Below are positions 35,600 to 44,418 of a DNA stretch of 64,000 nucleotides, piece by piece. The number at the start of each line of letters is the position of its first letter. Positions within the stretch are counted from its first letter, which is position 1. This DNA comes from JAHOYW01 sp963664605. Lineage in GTDB: Bacteria > Verrucomicrobiota > Lentisphaeria > Victivallales > Victivallaceae. Position numbers and translations under genes: made by a program. Under the pieces are notes generated by a model. The model made no database searches. It was not told where the DNA came from and was given only the letters and a program-made list of their open reading frames with translations. The DNA is taken from NCBI GenBank assembly GCA_963664605.1, contig OY761536.1, forward strand, positions 3,410,001 to 3,474,000, in the 5' to 3' direction.

Positions 35600-36376
35600 T
35601 CAGGCAATCGGCAGCCATTTTAAAACGTCTTGAATTGTATCATCCCAGAAATCCCAGCTGTGAACACCAGGCGATTCCTGATAATGCAAATCATAATCAA
35701 GCTCACGTAAATAATCCCGGAACTTCAAGTTGCCATCGTAAAGAAAATCCTCTGTTCCGCAGGCCTGGAACAGCATGGGAATATCTTTACCGGATTCTTT
35801 GAGCTCACGGCTTAATTTAAAGAGGTCGTTTTCACTGTCGAGAAACTCATCCGGAGTACCGAAAACCAGGTTCATATCCTTATTAAAGTTTTCATTCCCC
35901 TTCCAGAAACCATAAATATCTGTCACTCCGGAAAGACTTGCTCCAGCCGAGAATTTTTCAGGACAGCGTAAAGCCAGCTTCAAAGCCCCGTATCCCCCCA
36001 TGGATAATCCGGCTACAAAGGTATCTTCACGACGCGTACTGACCGGGAAAAAAGATTTAACGATCCGTGGAAGTTCCTCACTGATAAATTCCCAATACCT
36101 GCCGCCGTTTTTCATATCCGTATAAAAACTGCGATGGACATTCGGCATGACAACCGCCAAATCCATTCCGGCAACATAACGTTCAATTGACGTACGACGT
36201 CCCCAGATACTATGGTCATCACTACAGCCGTGGAGTAAATATAAAACCGGATATTCGGTTTTGCTTGTCCCGCCATCCATACCGATCTGGGTATTAGACT
36301 GCTGCGGCAGAATCACATTCATTGAAGATGCCATACCTAATGCATCCGAATGAAAATTGCATTGAATAAAAGCCAT
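35600..36376 (-). CDS. Esterase of the S-formylglutathione hydrolase/CE1-like family
   Basis: A 258-residue alpha/beta hydrolase of the esterase-D type: YPVLYLLHGCSDDHSIWGRRTSIERY, the nucleophile elbow GLSMGGYGALK (Ser125), a later Asp, and the catalytic His in PGVHSWDFWDD. Relatives deacetylate xylan, release ferulate or hydrolyse S-formylglutathione. No signal peptide is visible, so it is probably cytoplasmic. It precedes the gene for HydF by two genes but has no clear functional link. Confidence 0.88.
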   Translation of the reverse strand: MAFIQCNFHSDALGMASSMNVILPQQSNTQIGMDGGTSKTEYPVLYLLHGCSDDHSIWGRRTSIERYVAGMDLAVVMPNVHRSFYTDMKNGGRYWEFISEELPRIVKSFFPVSTRREDTFVAGLSMGGYGALKLALRCPEKFSAGASLSGVTDIYGFWKGNENFNKDMNLVFGTPDEFLDSENDLFKLSRELKESGKDIPMLFQACGTEDFLYDGNLKFRDYLRELDYDLHYQESPGVHSWDFWDDTIQDVLKWLPIA

Positions 36377-36402
36377 TTTAAAATACCTTTCAGTTTATAA
36401 TT

Positions 36403-37272
36403 TTATTTTTCATCAAGTTCTGAAAACGAAACTTCGTCAAACAGAGTCTGTGTATCGCTGCCTTTCTTAGCCTTATAGTTAATTATAACAACAATCCTTA
36501 CATATCTAGTGCCTGGCCAGAATTGCGTATCTGGAGCCCCATATTTTGCTATCCCTCTAACAACCGCGCTGTATTTTTTCCATCTGGACGGAGCAATCTT
36601 GTTTGAAGCAGCGCAATACTGATATCCGCCGCCGGCGTAATGCTGCCTGATTCTTGTTCCTGCGGGATAATCTCTTTTTACCGGGCTCCGTAAAGTCAAT
36701 TCATATATATTAGCTTTTTTCCTGAGCTTGACAGCCAGGTTCGAAACATTGAAGTTAGGCAAATCAGAATAATCCTCATTTACGCTGAAAGCAACCTGGG
36801 TACTTCTTATTTTTCCAACGTTCCATTTAGAGCAGTCTTTTATCTTCAGAACCTTATCCCCGGCTTTAACTGCCGCCGCCAGTTCCGTGATCGTTCCTTT
36901 TTCTACAGTTACATAAGGACGTTGTATGGAACGTTTGTTCCCGGTATACATGGCAAGACCGATATAACATGTGGATTTTGCCTTGCCGACGGCTTTTAGC
37001 CAGGCGGACAACCGATACTCCTTTGCTGTATCGACTTCGATAAATCCAGGAGAAAACGCCCATATATTTCTTTTCTTTCCATAAAAACATCCTTCCCCGT
37101 CAACTTTATCATCATTGTTCCAGCTTAGATTTTTATGCCATTCTTTAATTGAAGCATTATCTTCTGCATCGCCATTTTTGACAAGGTTTTCTCTGTTTCC
37201 CGTAATAGTGTTACAGGACGTAATGGATAAAACAGCAATGACCATCATCAATTTATCAGCAAAATATCTCAT
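36403..37272 (-). CDS. Lipoprotein with a carbohydrate-binding-like beta domain
   Basis: The 289-residue protein has a lipobox-like signal (MMVIAVLSITSC, Cys near residue 20) and then a beta-rich region starting ENLVKNGDAEDN. That opening is typical of CBM4/9-like and related galactose-binding folds, which often begin NLVxNGxFE. The C-terminus ends TLFDEVSFSELDEK, also typical of such folds (D-V-x-F). An inserted stretch at about 120-215 is unlike a plain CBM. I start at the ATG at 37272; a TTG two codons upstream is possible. No catalytic motif is evident, so binding is the likely role. Confidence 0.6.
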   Translation of the reverse strand: MRYFADKLMMVIAVLSITSCNTITGNRENLVKNGDAEDNASIKEWHKNLSWNNDDKVDGEGCFYGKKRNIWAFSPGFIEVDTAKEYRLSAWLKAVGKAKSTCYIGLAMYTGNKRSIQRPYVTVEKGTITELAAAVKAGDKVLKIKDCSKWNVGKIRSTQVAFSVNEDYSDLPNFNVSNLAVKLRKKANIYELTLRSPVKRDYPAGTRIRQHYAGGGYQYCAASNKIAPSRWKKYSAVVRGIAKYGAPDTQFWPGTRYVRIVVIINYKAKKGSDTQTLFDEVSFSELDEK

Positions 37273-37374
37273 ATCCAACTCTATTTTTTATTTTATAACT
37301 TTTTATTAACAACGCCTAATTTACTATATCCTACTATAAACAGTCCATTTATTTGGCATAATTCAGAACATATC

Positions 37375-38625
37375 TCACATGGAATTCCGGGCACATTTGA
37401 AAGCGTCGAGGGCAGCCGGGAATGGCGTCAAAACCCTTTCAATAACTCCTTGAACATAGGAAATACACATCCCGTAATTGGTAACCGGTACCCCGGCTCG
37501 TTCCGCCATTTGCAGGCGTTCCAGAGTTTCGCGACGGTTCAACATGCAGCTTCCGCAGTGAACCACTAAACTGTATTCAGACAGATTTTCTGGATAATCA
37601 CGACCGGAATAAACATCTATTTCAATATCAGAACCGAGATACTGACGGAGCCAGCGCGGAATCTTCACCCGCCCGATGTCATCAGCGGCGGCATGGTGCG
37701 AACATGATTCAGCAATCAAAATCTTATCACCATGCTTTATCTGCTCAATGGCGGCAGTGCCGCGCGCCAACAGCTGCATATCGCCTTTCAGACGGGAAAA
37801 TAAAATAGAGAACGTGGTACAGGGAACATTTTTCGGCGTATCCGCAACCATCTTCATAACCACCTGCGAATCACATACGACAAGATCCGGCGGATTTTTC
37901 AGTTGTTCAAGCAAATGGGCATATTCGCGTTCTTTGACAACCAGCGCCGAAGCATCATTGTCAAGCGCGTCGCGGATCGTCTGGACCTGCGGCAGGATCA
38001 ACCGCCCTTTCGGAGCCTGCAAGTCAATCGGTACGATCAGGACGGCGAGGGCACCGGAACGAAGCATGTCGCCAACCAGCGGAGGAGGCTGGATAAAATC
38101 TTCCGGACATACCGATAAAAGTGCCTGTTTGAAAGCGGCCAAGCCGTTTTCACGTTGCGCCGGAACTACGCTGGATACCGCAATTACCGACCGCGAACCT
38201 TCAGCTTTAAGTTTTTCGATGAAAGCCGGTTCCGCCGGATTAGCGTCAATTTTGTTGATGACCGCAACCACGGGCAAATCATGTTCAAAAGCCAGCCGCA
38301 TGATATGTGCTTCCGGTTCTCCCCAGATGCCGTTTTCACAAAGGATAACAACTATCTCAGCGCGACGGAAAGTCCCGGTGGTTTTGCGGAGCCGGGCACT
38401 GGCAAGTTCCGTAGTATCATTGAAACCGGCGGTATCAAGAAACACTATAGGGCCGAGCGGCAGAAGTTCCATAGTTTTTTCGACGACATCAGTGGTAGTG
38501 CCGGGCAGCGGCGAAGTAATAGCGATATCCTGCCCTGATATCATATTCAGGAAGCTTGATTTACCAACATTAGCGCGTCCGAATAACGCAATATGTAAAC
38601 GCATGGATTTAGGAGTTTTTTCCAT
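37375..38625 (-). CDS. hydF: [FeFe]-hydrogenase maturation GTPase HydF
   Basis: HydF is the scaffold that assembles and delivers the two-iron subcluster of [FeFe]-hydrogenase, working with HydE and HydG. The 416-residue protein has an N-terminal G domain with GRANVGKS (16-23), PGTTTD, DTAGF and NKID. A dimerisation domain follows, then the C-terminal iron-sulfur ligands: CSHH followed by ADDIGRVKIP, and later HCGSC. All cysteine motifs are intact. It lies 28 bp after aspA on the same strand, a pairing seen in other hydrogenase-maturation clusters, but hydE and hydG are not in this window. Its presence implies an [FeFe]-hydrogenase elsewhere in the genome. Confidence 0.96.
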   Translation of the reverse strand: MEKTPKSMRLHIALFGRANVGKSSFLNMISGQDIAITSPLPGTTTDVVEKTMELLPLGPIVFLDTAGFNDTTELASARLRKTTGTFRRAEIVVILCENGIWGEPEAHIMRLAFEHDLPVVAVINKIDANPAEPAFIEKLKAEGSRSVIAVSSVVPAQRENGLAAFKQALLSVCPEDFIQPPPLVGDMLRSGALAVLIVPIDLQAPKGRLILPQVQTIRDALDNDASALVVKEREYAHLLEQLKNPPDLVVCDSQVVMKMVADTPKNVPCTTFSILFSRLKGDMQLLARGTAAIEQIKHGDKILIAESCSHHAAADDIGRVKIPRWLRQYLGSDIEIDVYSGRDYPENLSEYSLVVHCGSCMLNRRETLERLQMAERAGVPVTNYGMCISYVQGVIERVLTPFPAALDAFKCARNSM

Positions 38626-38653
38626 AATATCAAATAATATTTGTTTGCTGTTT

Positions 38654-40024
38654 TCAACGGTAGCCGAGAGCTACCAGGTTTTGCGGGCGCAGAACGTTTT
38701 CCACAAGTTCCGGGTCCAGACGGGTTTTGAGGAAAGCGCGGATATCGGTATCTTCCGAGTTCCTGAATTCCTCAACGAGCTCCAAAGCGCGTTCATACTC
38801 CAGACTGGGAATAAACGCGGTAATAACCATCGGGCAGGCATCGAACAATTCATGACAACGTTCGGTGTCAGCGGTCAAATTATCAACACAATCTTTAAAC
38901 ATGACCGTAAGACTGCACAACAAGTCCAAGGCGCTAAGCAGCGAATCCGCCAGCAGAGGCATGAATTCGTTGATCTGCAAGGTCCCGGAAGCGGCACAGT
39001 CCTCCACCATCCGGCCACAGGCAAGCACACTCATAGCTCCCTGAATAACGCTTTCCGGGATTACCGGATTGACTTTCCCAGGCATTATCGACGATCCTGC
39101 CTGCACAGGCTGCAAACGTATCTCTCCGATCATATGCAGTTGACGCAGGTCACGGGCTATTTTCATAAAGTTTACCGCACAGGCTTTCAAAGTTGCGGAC
39201 ACTTCCACAAAAGCGTCCTGGTTGGCGGTCTGATCCACGCAGTTTTCGCCGCGTGAAAGCCCGAGCCGGGAGAGTTCACGCAACTTCTCAATCACCAGGA
39301 ATATATAACGTTTCGGGGCAGTCAAACCAGTGCCGACAGCAGTTCCGCCGAGATTCACGGTGCGAATACGTTCTTCGGCTTTGAAAGTACGCCAGCGGTC
39401 ACGCGCGAAAGCCTCCGCGAAAGCAGAGAATTCAGCGCCCAGGGTCATAGGAACGGCATCCTGCATTTCTGTTCTTCCGATTTTGACTACGTTTCCGAAT
39501 TCTTTTTCCTTTTCCTGGAAACTCGCCTGCAGAGCGGCAAGCCGTTCGCTGAGTTCACGCAGTTGAAACGCGGCGGCTACTTTCAAGGCTGTTGGATACA
39601 CATCATTGGTTGACTGGTGCAAATTTATATGATCAAGCGGGCTTATCTTATGGTAATCACCTTTAGCCGCGCCACTGATCTCGAGGGCGCAATTGGCTAT
39701 TACTTCATTAATATTCATATTAGTGGAAGTTCCGGCTCCCCCCTGCAGGGCATCGGTTATGAACTGTTCAGAAAACTGGACTTCACATATCTCATCACAA
39801 GCAACGCTGATAGCAGAAGCAATGTCTTCTTCCAAAAATCCAAGTTCAGCATTAGCCTGACAGCAGGCTTTTTTCACCATAGCAAGAGCCTGTATAAGTT
39901 CAGGACGGACACGTCGGCCGCTGAGCGGGAAATTCTCCGCAGCTCGAAGCGTATGTATGCCGTAATAGGCATCTGCCGGAACAGCTTTTTCTCCGAGCAT
40001 GTCATGTTCAATTCTGTACTGCAT
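38654..40024 (-). CDS. aspA: Aspartate ammonia-lyase (aspartase)
   Basis: The 456-residue enzyme of the fumarase/aspartase superfamily deaminates L-aspartate to fumarate. Visible blocks are TRAAENFPLSGR near the start, GGAGTSTNMNINEVIANCA, HINLHQSTNDVYPTALK in parts, and the superfamily signature GSSIMPGKVNP near residue 310-320. It lies directly upstream of hydF in transcription order. In known maturation clusters an aspartase accompanies hydEFG; the ammonia or fumarate it releases has been proposed to support cluster assembly. A general role in anaerobic aspartate use is equally possible. Confidence 0.93.
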   Translation of the reverse strand: MQYRIEHDMLGEKAVPADAYYGIHTLRAAENFPLSGRRVRPELIQALAMVKKACCQANAELGFLEEDIASAISVACDEICEVQFSEQFITDALQGGAGTSTNMNINEVIANCALEISGAAKGDYHKISPLDHINLHQSTNDVYPTALKVAAAFQLRELSERLAALQASFQEKEKEFGNVVKIGRTEMQDAVPMTLGAEFSAFAEAFARDRWRTFKAEERIRTVNLGGTAVGTGLTAPKRYIFLVIEKLRELSRLGLSRGENCVDQTANQDAFVEVSATLKACAVNFMKIARDLRQLHMIGEIRLQPVQAGSSIMPGKVNPVIPESVIQGAMSVLACGRMVEDCAASGTLQINEFMPLLADSLLSALDLLCSLTVMFKDCVDNLTADTERCHELFDACPMVITAFIPSLEYERALELVEEFRNSEDTDIRAFLKTRLDPELVENVLRPQNLVALGYR

Positions 40025-40279
40025 ATATATACCAGGTTACTGAAATTTTGTTTCAGTCAATATAAATGCCCAATATAGTTTTACAAATCAGGACAAGCTA
40101 GAGATTTGAATAAATAAGCTTGCATGCAAGTTTTTTATCGAACTTGCCGAAACCTTGCTTGTTCGAATACCGCCGCATTACACCTCACGTGGCGCAAATT
40201 TACAGCCTTTACAGCTAAAAAAGCGAATTAGCGATTACACACACGGCATTAAATTGCTAGTTATTCATTTCAATATCAC

Positions 40280-40308
40280 TTGACAATCCGAGATACACGC
40301 TGTAAATT
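40280..40308 (+). promoter_or_regulatory. Sigma70-type promoter of SGNH-GntR-symporter operon
   Basis: A consensus TTGACA (40280-40285) is spaced 17 bp from TAAATT (40303-40308), which is itself overlapped by the palindromic operator. The start codon follows 31 bp later. Confidence 0.65.
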
Positions 40309-40316
40309 GTATACAA
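40307..40316. promoter_or_regulatory. GntR/FCD-type operator palindrome
   Basis: TTGTATACAA is a perfect 10-base palindrome matching the GT-N2-AC core typical of operators bound by FadR-subfamily GntR regulators. A further ATATACAA follows directly. It overlaps the -10 box, an arrangement fitting repression by the GntR regulator encoded in the same operon (41043-41678). Confidence 0.65.
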
Positions 40317-40338
40317 TATACAAAACAAGGATATACAT

Positions 40339-41043
40339 ATGCAAACTGTAATCAAAGATTTTATAGACGCTTTTTCTCCTGAAAAAAGACTCAGGGTCTT
40401 AGCTTTCGGCTCTTCAAATACTGAACGTTACCTGCCGGATTCACATTGGTTTGACTGCTTCGAATTAGCATTAAATAACAAATACGGCAGGGTTCATACC
40501 TGTATAGATACAGGAATCGGCGGACATACGACACGCGACCTTTTAGCGCGTTTTGAGGACGATGCAGAGTTCTTTAAACCTCAATTGACATTTATCACCA
40601 TCGGCGGCAATGACTGCAACCCGGATAAAAATCTTAGTTTAAGTGATTTCAGGAATAATCTCAAAGAACTTTATAATCGTTTTACAAAAATGAATTGCGG
40701 AATTGTATTTCAAACCTATTATTCTCCTAATCCTGATGAAATTGAGAGCTCTCGCATTAATAATTTTTATAAATATATGGATATCGTACGGGAAACCGCC
40801 TCCGAAACCGGCTCGGCGCTAATAGATCATCTTGAACGCTGGGAAAGGCTCCGAAGTAACTATCCTGAAATATATATCAGTTTGATGCGTGACGGTTTTC
40901 ATGTCAATCCTGAAGGTAACAAAGTAATGGGAGTTGATATAGCCCGGCACTTCGGAGTTGTTCCGGACAAAACAACATTCCCCTTCTGGACAGAAGCGCT
41001 CAAGGTACAAAAACTAATGGATGAATTGGAGAAAAACGCTTAA
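40339..41043 (+). CDS. SGNH/GDSL-family hydrolase (first gene of operon)
   Basis: A 234-residue cytoplasmic SGNH hydrolase: block I LAFGSSNTE (Ser near residue 24-25; the usual Asp of GDS is Ser), block II GIGGHTT, block III GGNDCN, and block V DGFHVN with Asp and His. Such enzymes often remove acetyl or other acyl groups from sugars. It is co-transcribed with a GntR regulator (1-bp overlap) and an anion-type symporter, suggesting that an acylated compound is imported, deacylated and sensed. The substrate is unknown. Confidence 0.85.
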   Translation: MQTVIKDFIDAFSPEKRLRVLAFGSSNTERYLPDSHWFDCFELALNNKYGRVHTCIDTGIGGHTTRDLLARFEDDAEFFKPQLTFITIGGNDCNPDKNLSLSDFRNNLKELYNRFTKMNCGIVFQTYYSPNPDEIESSRINNFYKYMDIVRETASETGSALIDHLERWERLRSNYPEIYISLMRDGFHVNPEGNKVMGVDIARHFGVVPDKTTFPFWTEALKVQKLMDELEKNA

Positions 41044-41678
41044 TGGATGAAAAGATCAAACACTTTTCTCTGGCGGAAGAAGTATATCACCGGCTCCTTG
41101 ACCGGATCATCAAAGGCAAACTGAAGGAAGGAGAAAAACTCTCTGAAGAAAATATCTGCGGCATTTTCGGGGTAAGCCGGACTCCGGCGCGCGAAGCCCT
41201 GATGATGCTTTGCCGCGACAAACTGGTGAAACGGATTCCGCGACGAGGATGTTTCGTCAGCAAGTTTGACAGCGAAGAGATCTCCAGCCTTTTTGAATGT
41301 CGAGGTATGCTTGAATGCCTTATACTGGAACAAGGCTTTGAAAATATTCATAGAGATGAGTTGCTCGAACTCAAAACTGACCTGGAAAAATCTAAGAATA
41401 AGAACAGGAAACAATCCCTCGAAGTCGATGAGAAACTACATGAATTAGTCATAGAATCATCCCCCAATAAGCATTTACAGGAAATTACCCGGCAAATAAT
41501 CAGGCAAATAAAGCCTTTGCGTTCATGGCGGACTTTCAGTTCTGATGACCTGGAAAAAATCGATAGTGAACGTCTTGATATAATCAATGCTCTGCTGGCA
41601 AATGAAAAGAAAAAAGCTGTAAGGCTCCTCCATGAGCATATCATTCAAGGCTCTAATCAATTAAAGCTTAAAACTTAA
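41043..41678 (+). CDS. GntR-family transcriptional regulator, FCD (FadR) subfamily
   Basis: The 211-residue protein has an N-terminal winged helix (residues 8-72; EEVYHRLLDRIIKGKLKEGE, then VSRTPAREALMMLCRDKLV) and a helical FCD effector domain (about 78-205; LFECRGMLECLILEQG, KLHELVIESSPNKHL, and RLLHEHIIQG). FCD regulators bind organic acids, often with a metal held by the Asp/His residues seen here. The gene shares one base with the upstream hydrolase stop and likely regulates its own operon through the palindrome at 40307-40316. Confidence 0.93.
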   Translation: MDEKIKHFSLAEEVYHRLLDRIIKGKLKEGEKLSEENICGIFGVSRTPAREALMMLCRDKLVKRIPRRGCFVSKFDSEEISSLFECRGMLECLILEQGFENIHRDELLELKTDLEKSKNKNRKQSLEVDEKLHELVIESSPNKHLQEITRQIIRQIKPLRSWRTFSSDDLEKIDSERLDIINALLANEKKKAVRLLHEHIIQGSNQLKLKT

Positions 41679-41695
41679 CCTTCAAAACTACCCTT

Positions 41696-42712
41696 ATGAA
41701 TTTAAAAAAATTATTTCTTCCTGTCGGACTGGTATTGGCAATAGCCGGAGCCTTGGGGTTCCCGGCTGCTGGAATATGGCTGAAACAAAACAATTTCGTA
41801 CCTTTTTTCGTAGTGGCTATATTCCTTATCAGCGGCTGGAAGTTCAGTCTCCGTAACGCCAAACTGAATCATAAATTCGTTTATTCTATAATTCTGGCTA
41901 TCATAATTTCTTTATTTACAGCTCCATTTATCGGAGTGGCAACGGTAGAAATATTCCAGTTCGAAGCTATGGCGGCGCTTGGACTTATTGTTACCTGCTG
42001 CGTACCGGTAACCCTGTCGTCGGCTACAGTTATAACAGAAGTGGCGCACGGCAACGCAGTATGGGCGCTGTTGATGACTGTAATAATGAATCTGACTGGG
42101 ATTTTCACCATTCCCCTGATGCTTAAATTATCTGTCGAGGAAGCTGAAGGCATCAATATTTCAGCATGGAATCTTTTAATCAAGCTCATCCTGCTCGTAC
42201 TTCTGCCTTTCGCCGCCGGAATGGCCGCAAGGAAATTAACTAAACGAAAAACCAAAGCATTTGTAGCGTATATCCCCTCTATATGCGTTATTCTTACAGT
42301 TTATGCCGCAGCTGCGGCATCCCGCGACCTGCTTTACAAATGCTCCCTGTCTGAAATTTCGTTATTGACCTCGGCAGTATTTTCAATCCATGCAATACTA
42401 ATGCTCATTGCCTGGGCTGGCGGAAAATTGATTAAACTCGAAACTCCCGAGCTCAAAGCTCTGATATTTATAAGTTCGCAAAAGACCCTTCCTCTTTCAA
42501 TAAGCGTATTGGCATTATTATGCAAAAATCCAGGAGCTGCGATCATTCCCTGCCTGTTGTTCCACTTTACGCAATTATTCGTCGATTCGGCAATTGCGGC
42601 ACGGCTCACCAGCGGCAAATCAGTTACGAATTATATCTTCTCCCGGATTAATGCTTTACTTGGAGGACGAAACTCTGTCGAGCCGTTAACGTTCCCCGTC
42701 TGCGGCTCGTGA
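41696..42712 (+). CDS. Bile acid:sodium symporter family transporter (SLC10A7-like)
   Basis: The 338-residue protein has about ten membrane helices and the SBF-like fold: LGLIVTCCVPVTLSSATVITEVAHGNAVWALLMTV (in parts) gives the family's Na+-binding region, and FISSQKTLPLSISVLALL the second. Members carry organic anions such as bile acids, pantoate or keto acids, or have unknown substrates. It follows the GntR gene by 17 bp in one operon, so its substrate is probably the inducer or the ester handled by the SGNH hydrolase. Confidence 0.85.
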   Translation: MNLKKLFLPVGLVLAIAGALGFPAAGIWLKQNNFVPFFVVAIFLISGWKFSLRNAKLNHKFVYSIILAIIISLFTAPFIGVATVEIFQFEAMAALGLIVTCCVPVTLSSATVITEVAHGNAVWALLMTVIMNLTGIFTIPLMLKLSVEEAEGINISAWNLLIKLILLVLLPFAAGMAARKLTKRKTKAFVAYIPSICVILTVYAAAAASRDLLYKCSLSEISLLTSAVFSIHAILMLIAWAGGKLIKLETPELKALIFISSQKTLPLSISVLALLCKNPGAAIIPCLLFHFTQLFVDSAIAARLTSGKSVTNYIFSRINALLGGRNSVEPLTFPVCGS

Positions 42713-42747
42713 ATACACTCTCCTTCCAGAGAATCACGGGCATAATT

Positions 42748-43611
42748 TTAAATAAAACTCTCTATTTTGGCTTTGCAAGCTCTTTCAGTAGTGCTTTGAA
42801 GTTTTTTGACACAACCGGCAAGATATTCGAGTTCTTGTTTGGTGATTTCATAGGACATGCTGTAACGGGCTTCAACATATGCGCGTTTCAGCAAATCAAA
42901 CAAGTCCTTTTCCTTCTGCGTTTTCCGCGGAAATATATCTTTTAATCCAGGGCAAAAAGCCTGAACCCTGACGCCCAGTTTTTCCAAATCATGGAGTTTG
43001 GGCTTATAGCTGGAAAAAGTCAACAGTAAAGCGGTATAAAAGCGTTCTGTAGCCTGATGAAGTTGAAATGCGGCATTTTTGTATCTTTCTAAGATAAAAT
43101 TATGCTCAAAATTATCAAAAAATTCATTTGCACTTTGAAACCAGTTATCAAAATCCGTCTGCGCGTAATATTTGCGTTCTTCCAGGCTGAGTTCTTTTAT
43201 TTCCGGCAAGGGAACACGTTCAGACGAATAGAGCATGATTCCCTCTTTAACGATATCGACGAAGAAATACTTACCTTTGTTTACAGCTTTTTTGAAATCC
43301 GCGACACTGTGAAATATCAAACTTAAATCGGTACGCACACCGAGAGTTTTGGCTTTATTGTCGATTTTTCCCGGGGAATCGTTATATTCGTATTTGCGTG
43401 GATTCCTGGCGACAATCAATATATCGTAATCGCTTTTGTATTCATAGACATTACCGTCATCTCCGATATTTCTGTCTTCCACCCAATCGCCCCGAGCGTA
43501 ACTGCCGAACAGAATCACAAAATCGGCATCAACCTTTTCCGTGATGACTTCGGTAAGCGTTTTAAGTTCATCTCTTTTATGTTTCGGCAAATGTGACAGG
43601 GATTTTTTCAT
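42748..43611 (-). CDS. Nucleotidyltransferase (MNT) fused to HEPN domain
   Basis: About 287 residues from the ATG at 43611 (preceded by GGAAAA; a GTG five codons upstream is also open). The N-terminal minimal nucleotidyltransferase has GSYARGDW (36-43) and SDYD (60-63), with a third acid near Asp95. The C-terminal half (about 145-285) is a helical HEPN domain (QLHQATERFYTALLL; AYVEARYSMSYEIT). Separate MNT and HEPN genes often form toxin-antitoxin pairs. Here both are in one chain and no RX4-6H RNase motif is visible, so a toxin role is not supported. Nucleotide transfer to a small molecule or protein is the more likely activity. Confidence 0.82.
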   Translation of the reverse strand: MKKSLSHLPKHKRDELKTLTEVITEKVDADFVILFGSYARGDWVEDRNIGDDGNVYEYKSDYDILIVARNPRKYEYNDSPGKIDNKAKTLGVRTDLSLIFHSVADFKKAVNKGKYFFVDIVKEGIMLYSSERVPLPEIKELSLEERKYYAQTDFDNWFQSANEFFDNFEHNFILERYKNAAFQLHQATERFYTALLLTFSSYKPKLHDLEKLGVRVQAFCPGLKDIFPRKTQKEKDLFDLLKRAYVEARYSMSYEITKQELEYLAGCVKKLQSTTERACKAKIESFI

Positions 43612-43707
43612 GCAAACTTTTTCCACATAATTTATAAATTATTCATTTCAAAAATATCATCATTTAAGGATTTCGCAAATCCTTTTCCGAGGAAATATTA
43701 TCACAGC

Positions 43708-44418
43708 CTAACGATTCTTATTGTATTTCAATTTGTTTTGTGAGGTTTTTACATTAAAACGGCGATTGTGTCTTTTTATTTGCTTTTCAAGTAATTCCTG
43801 TCTATGCCTTTCCAGTAATTCTTTTGATATAAATAAACGGTTATATATTTTAGAAAACTTTCTTGGTTTTCTCAAAGCTTTCATTAGATTTTCTTCTTCT
43901 CGTTTTTCCTGATGCTTGGACTTTTTTACTAGATACGTCATAATACAGCCAACTAATACACCTAAATACATATATCCAGCAACAGCTTCTGAAGCACAAA
44001 TTAATCTCAGTTCGGATATAGGTTTACAGTCTCCATATCCTAAAGTAGTAAAAGTTACTAAACTAAAATATATCGCATCCAGACACCTTAAAACACCAAG
44101 ATTTTTCATATCATAAAGGTAAAGTTTTCCATCACAATTAAAGCCACAAAGAGCATATATAAGGGCATAGAAGAAAATAACAACAACACAACTGATTCCT
44201 AACCAATACAACAGCCACCGAGTTATACCATATCTACGATAGTTATCAAGACCTTCATCAAAATACAAAGTAACCATCATCAGCATACTTAGCACTCCCC
44301 AATATGGCTCATTGTGAGATGCTAATAACCACAAAAAAATAAGTGATAAAATGGCTAACACATAACGAGAAAAATTATTTATTATTATTTTTGAAAATTT
44401 TTCTTTCTTTAACTTCAT
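43708..44418 (-). CDS. Potassium-channel-like membrane protein
   Basis: The 236-residue protein has about four membrane helices. The last two flank a pore loop with the K+ selectivity filter TLGYGD (residues 125-130, within LVTFTTLGYGDCKPISELR in parts). After the final helix is a strongly basic, coiled C-terminal tail (RRFNVKTSQNKLKYNKNR) with no RCK/TrkA-N domain. It belongs to the two-pore-helix ion-channel superfamily (Ion_trans_2). Gating is unclear. It lies 97 bp upstream of the MNT-HEPN gene on the same strand and may share its transcript. Confidence 0.85.
   Translation of the reverse strand: MKLKKEKFSKIIINNFSRYVLAILSLIFLWLLASHNEPYWGVLSMLMMVTLYFDEGLDNYRRYGITRWLLYWLGISCVVVIFFYALIYALCGFNCDGKLYLYDMKNLGVLRCLDAIYFSLVTFTTLGYGDCKPISELRLICASEAVAGYMYLGVLVGCIMTYLVKKSKHQEKREEENLMKALRKPRKFSKIYNRLFISKELLERHRQELLEKQIKRHNRRFNVKTSQNKLKYNKNR

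Larger units (their letters stand above)
40025..40338. other. 314-bp divergent intergenic region with promoter and operator
   Basis: It separates aspA (minus) from the SGNH-GntR-symporter operon (plus). A 12-base palindrome CTTGCATGCAAG (40119-40130) is followed by six T residues, and a second short inverted repeat surrounds 40138-40165. A promoter and GntR-type palindrome lie at 40280-40316. No coding sequence is apparent. Confidence 0.6.

Noticed and set aside
37676..39256. A 526-codon plus-strand open frame antisense to hydF and aspA
   Set aside because: It lies entirely over two well-identified minus-strand genes, has biased Ser/Arg/Thr-rich composition and no recognisable motif, and crosses the gap between them; it is a shadow of codon usage.
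40119..40136. Terminator at the CTTGCATGCAAG palindrome followed by six T residues
   Set aside because: No plus-strand gene ends upstream of it and a hairpin would have a stem of only four pairs; it may be a binding site, but there is no support for termination.
41667..41680. Another heptamer repeat (CTTAAAA CTTAACC)
   Set aside because: It overlaps the last codons and stop of the GntR gene, so coding constraint explains it as well as a repeat does.
42748..43611. Toxin-antitoxin module
   Set aside because: Both domains are in a single chain, no second small gene is present, and the RNase motif of HEPN toxins is not visible.
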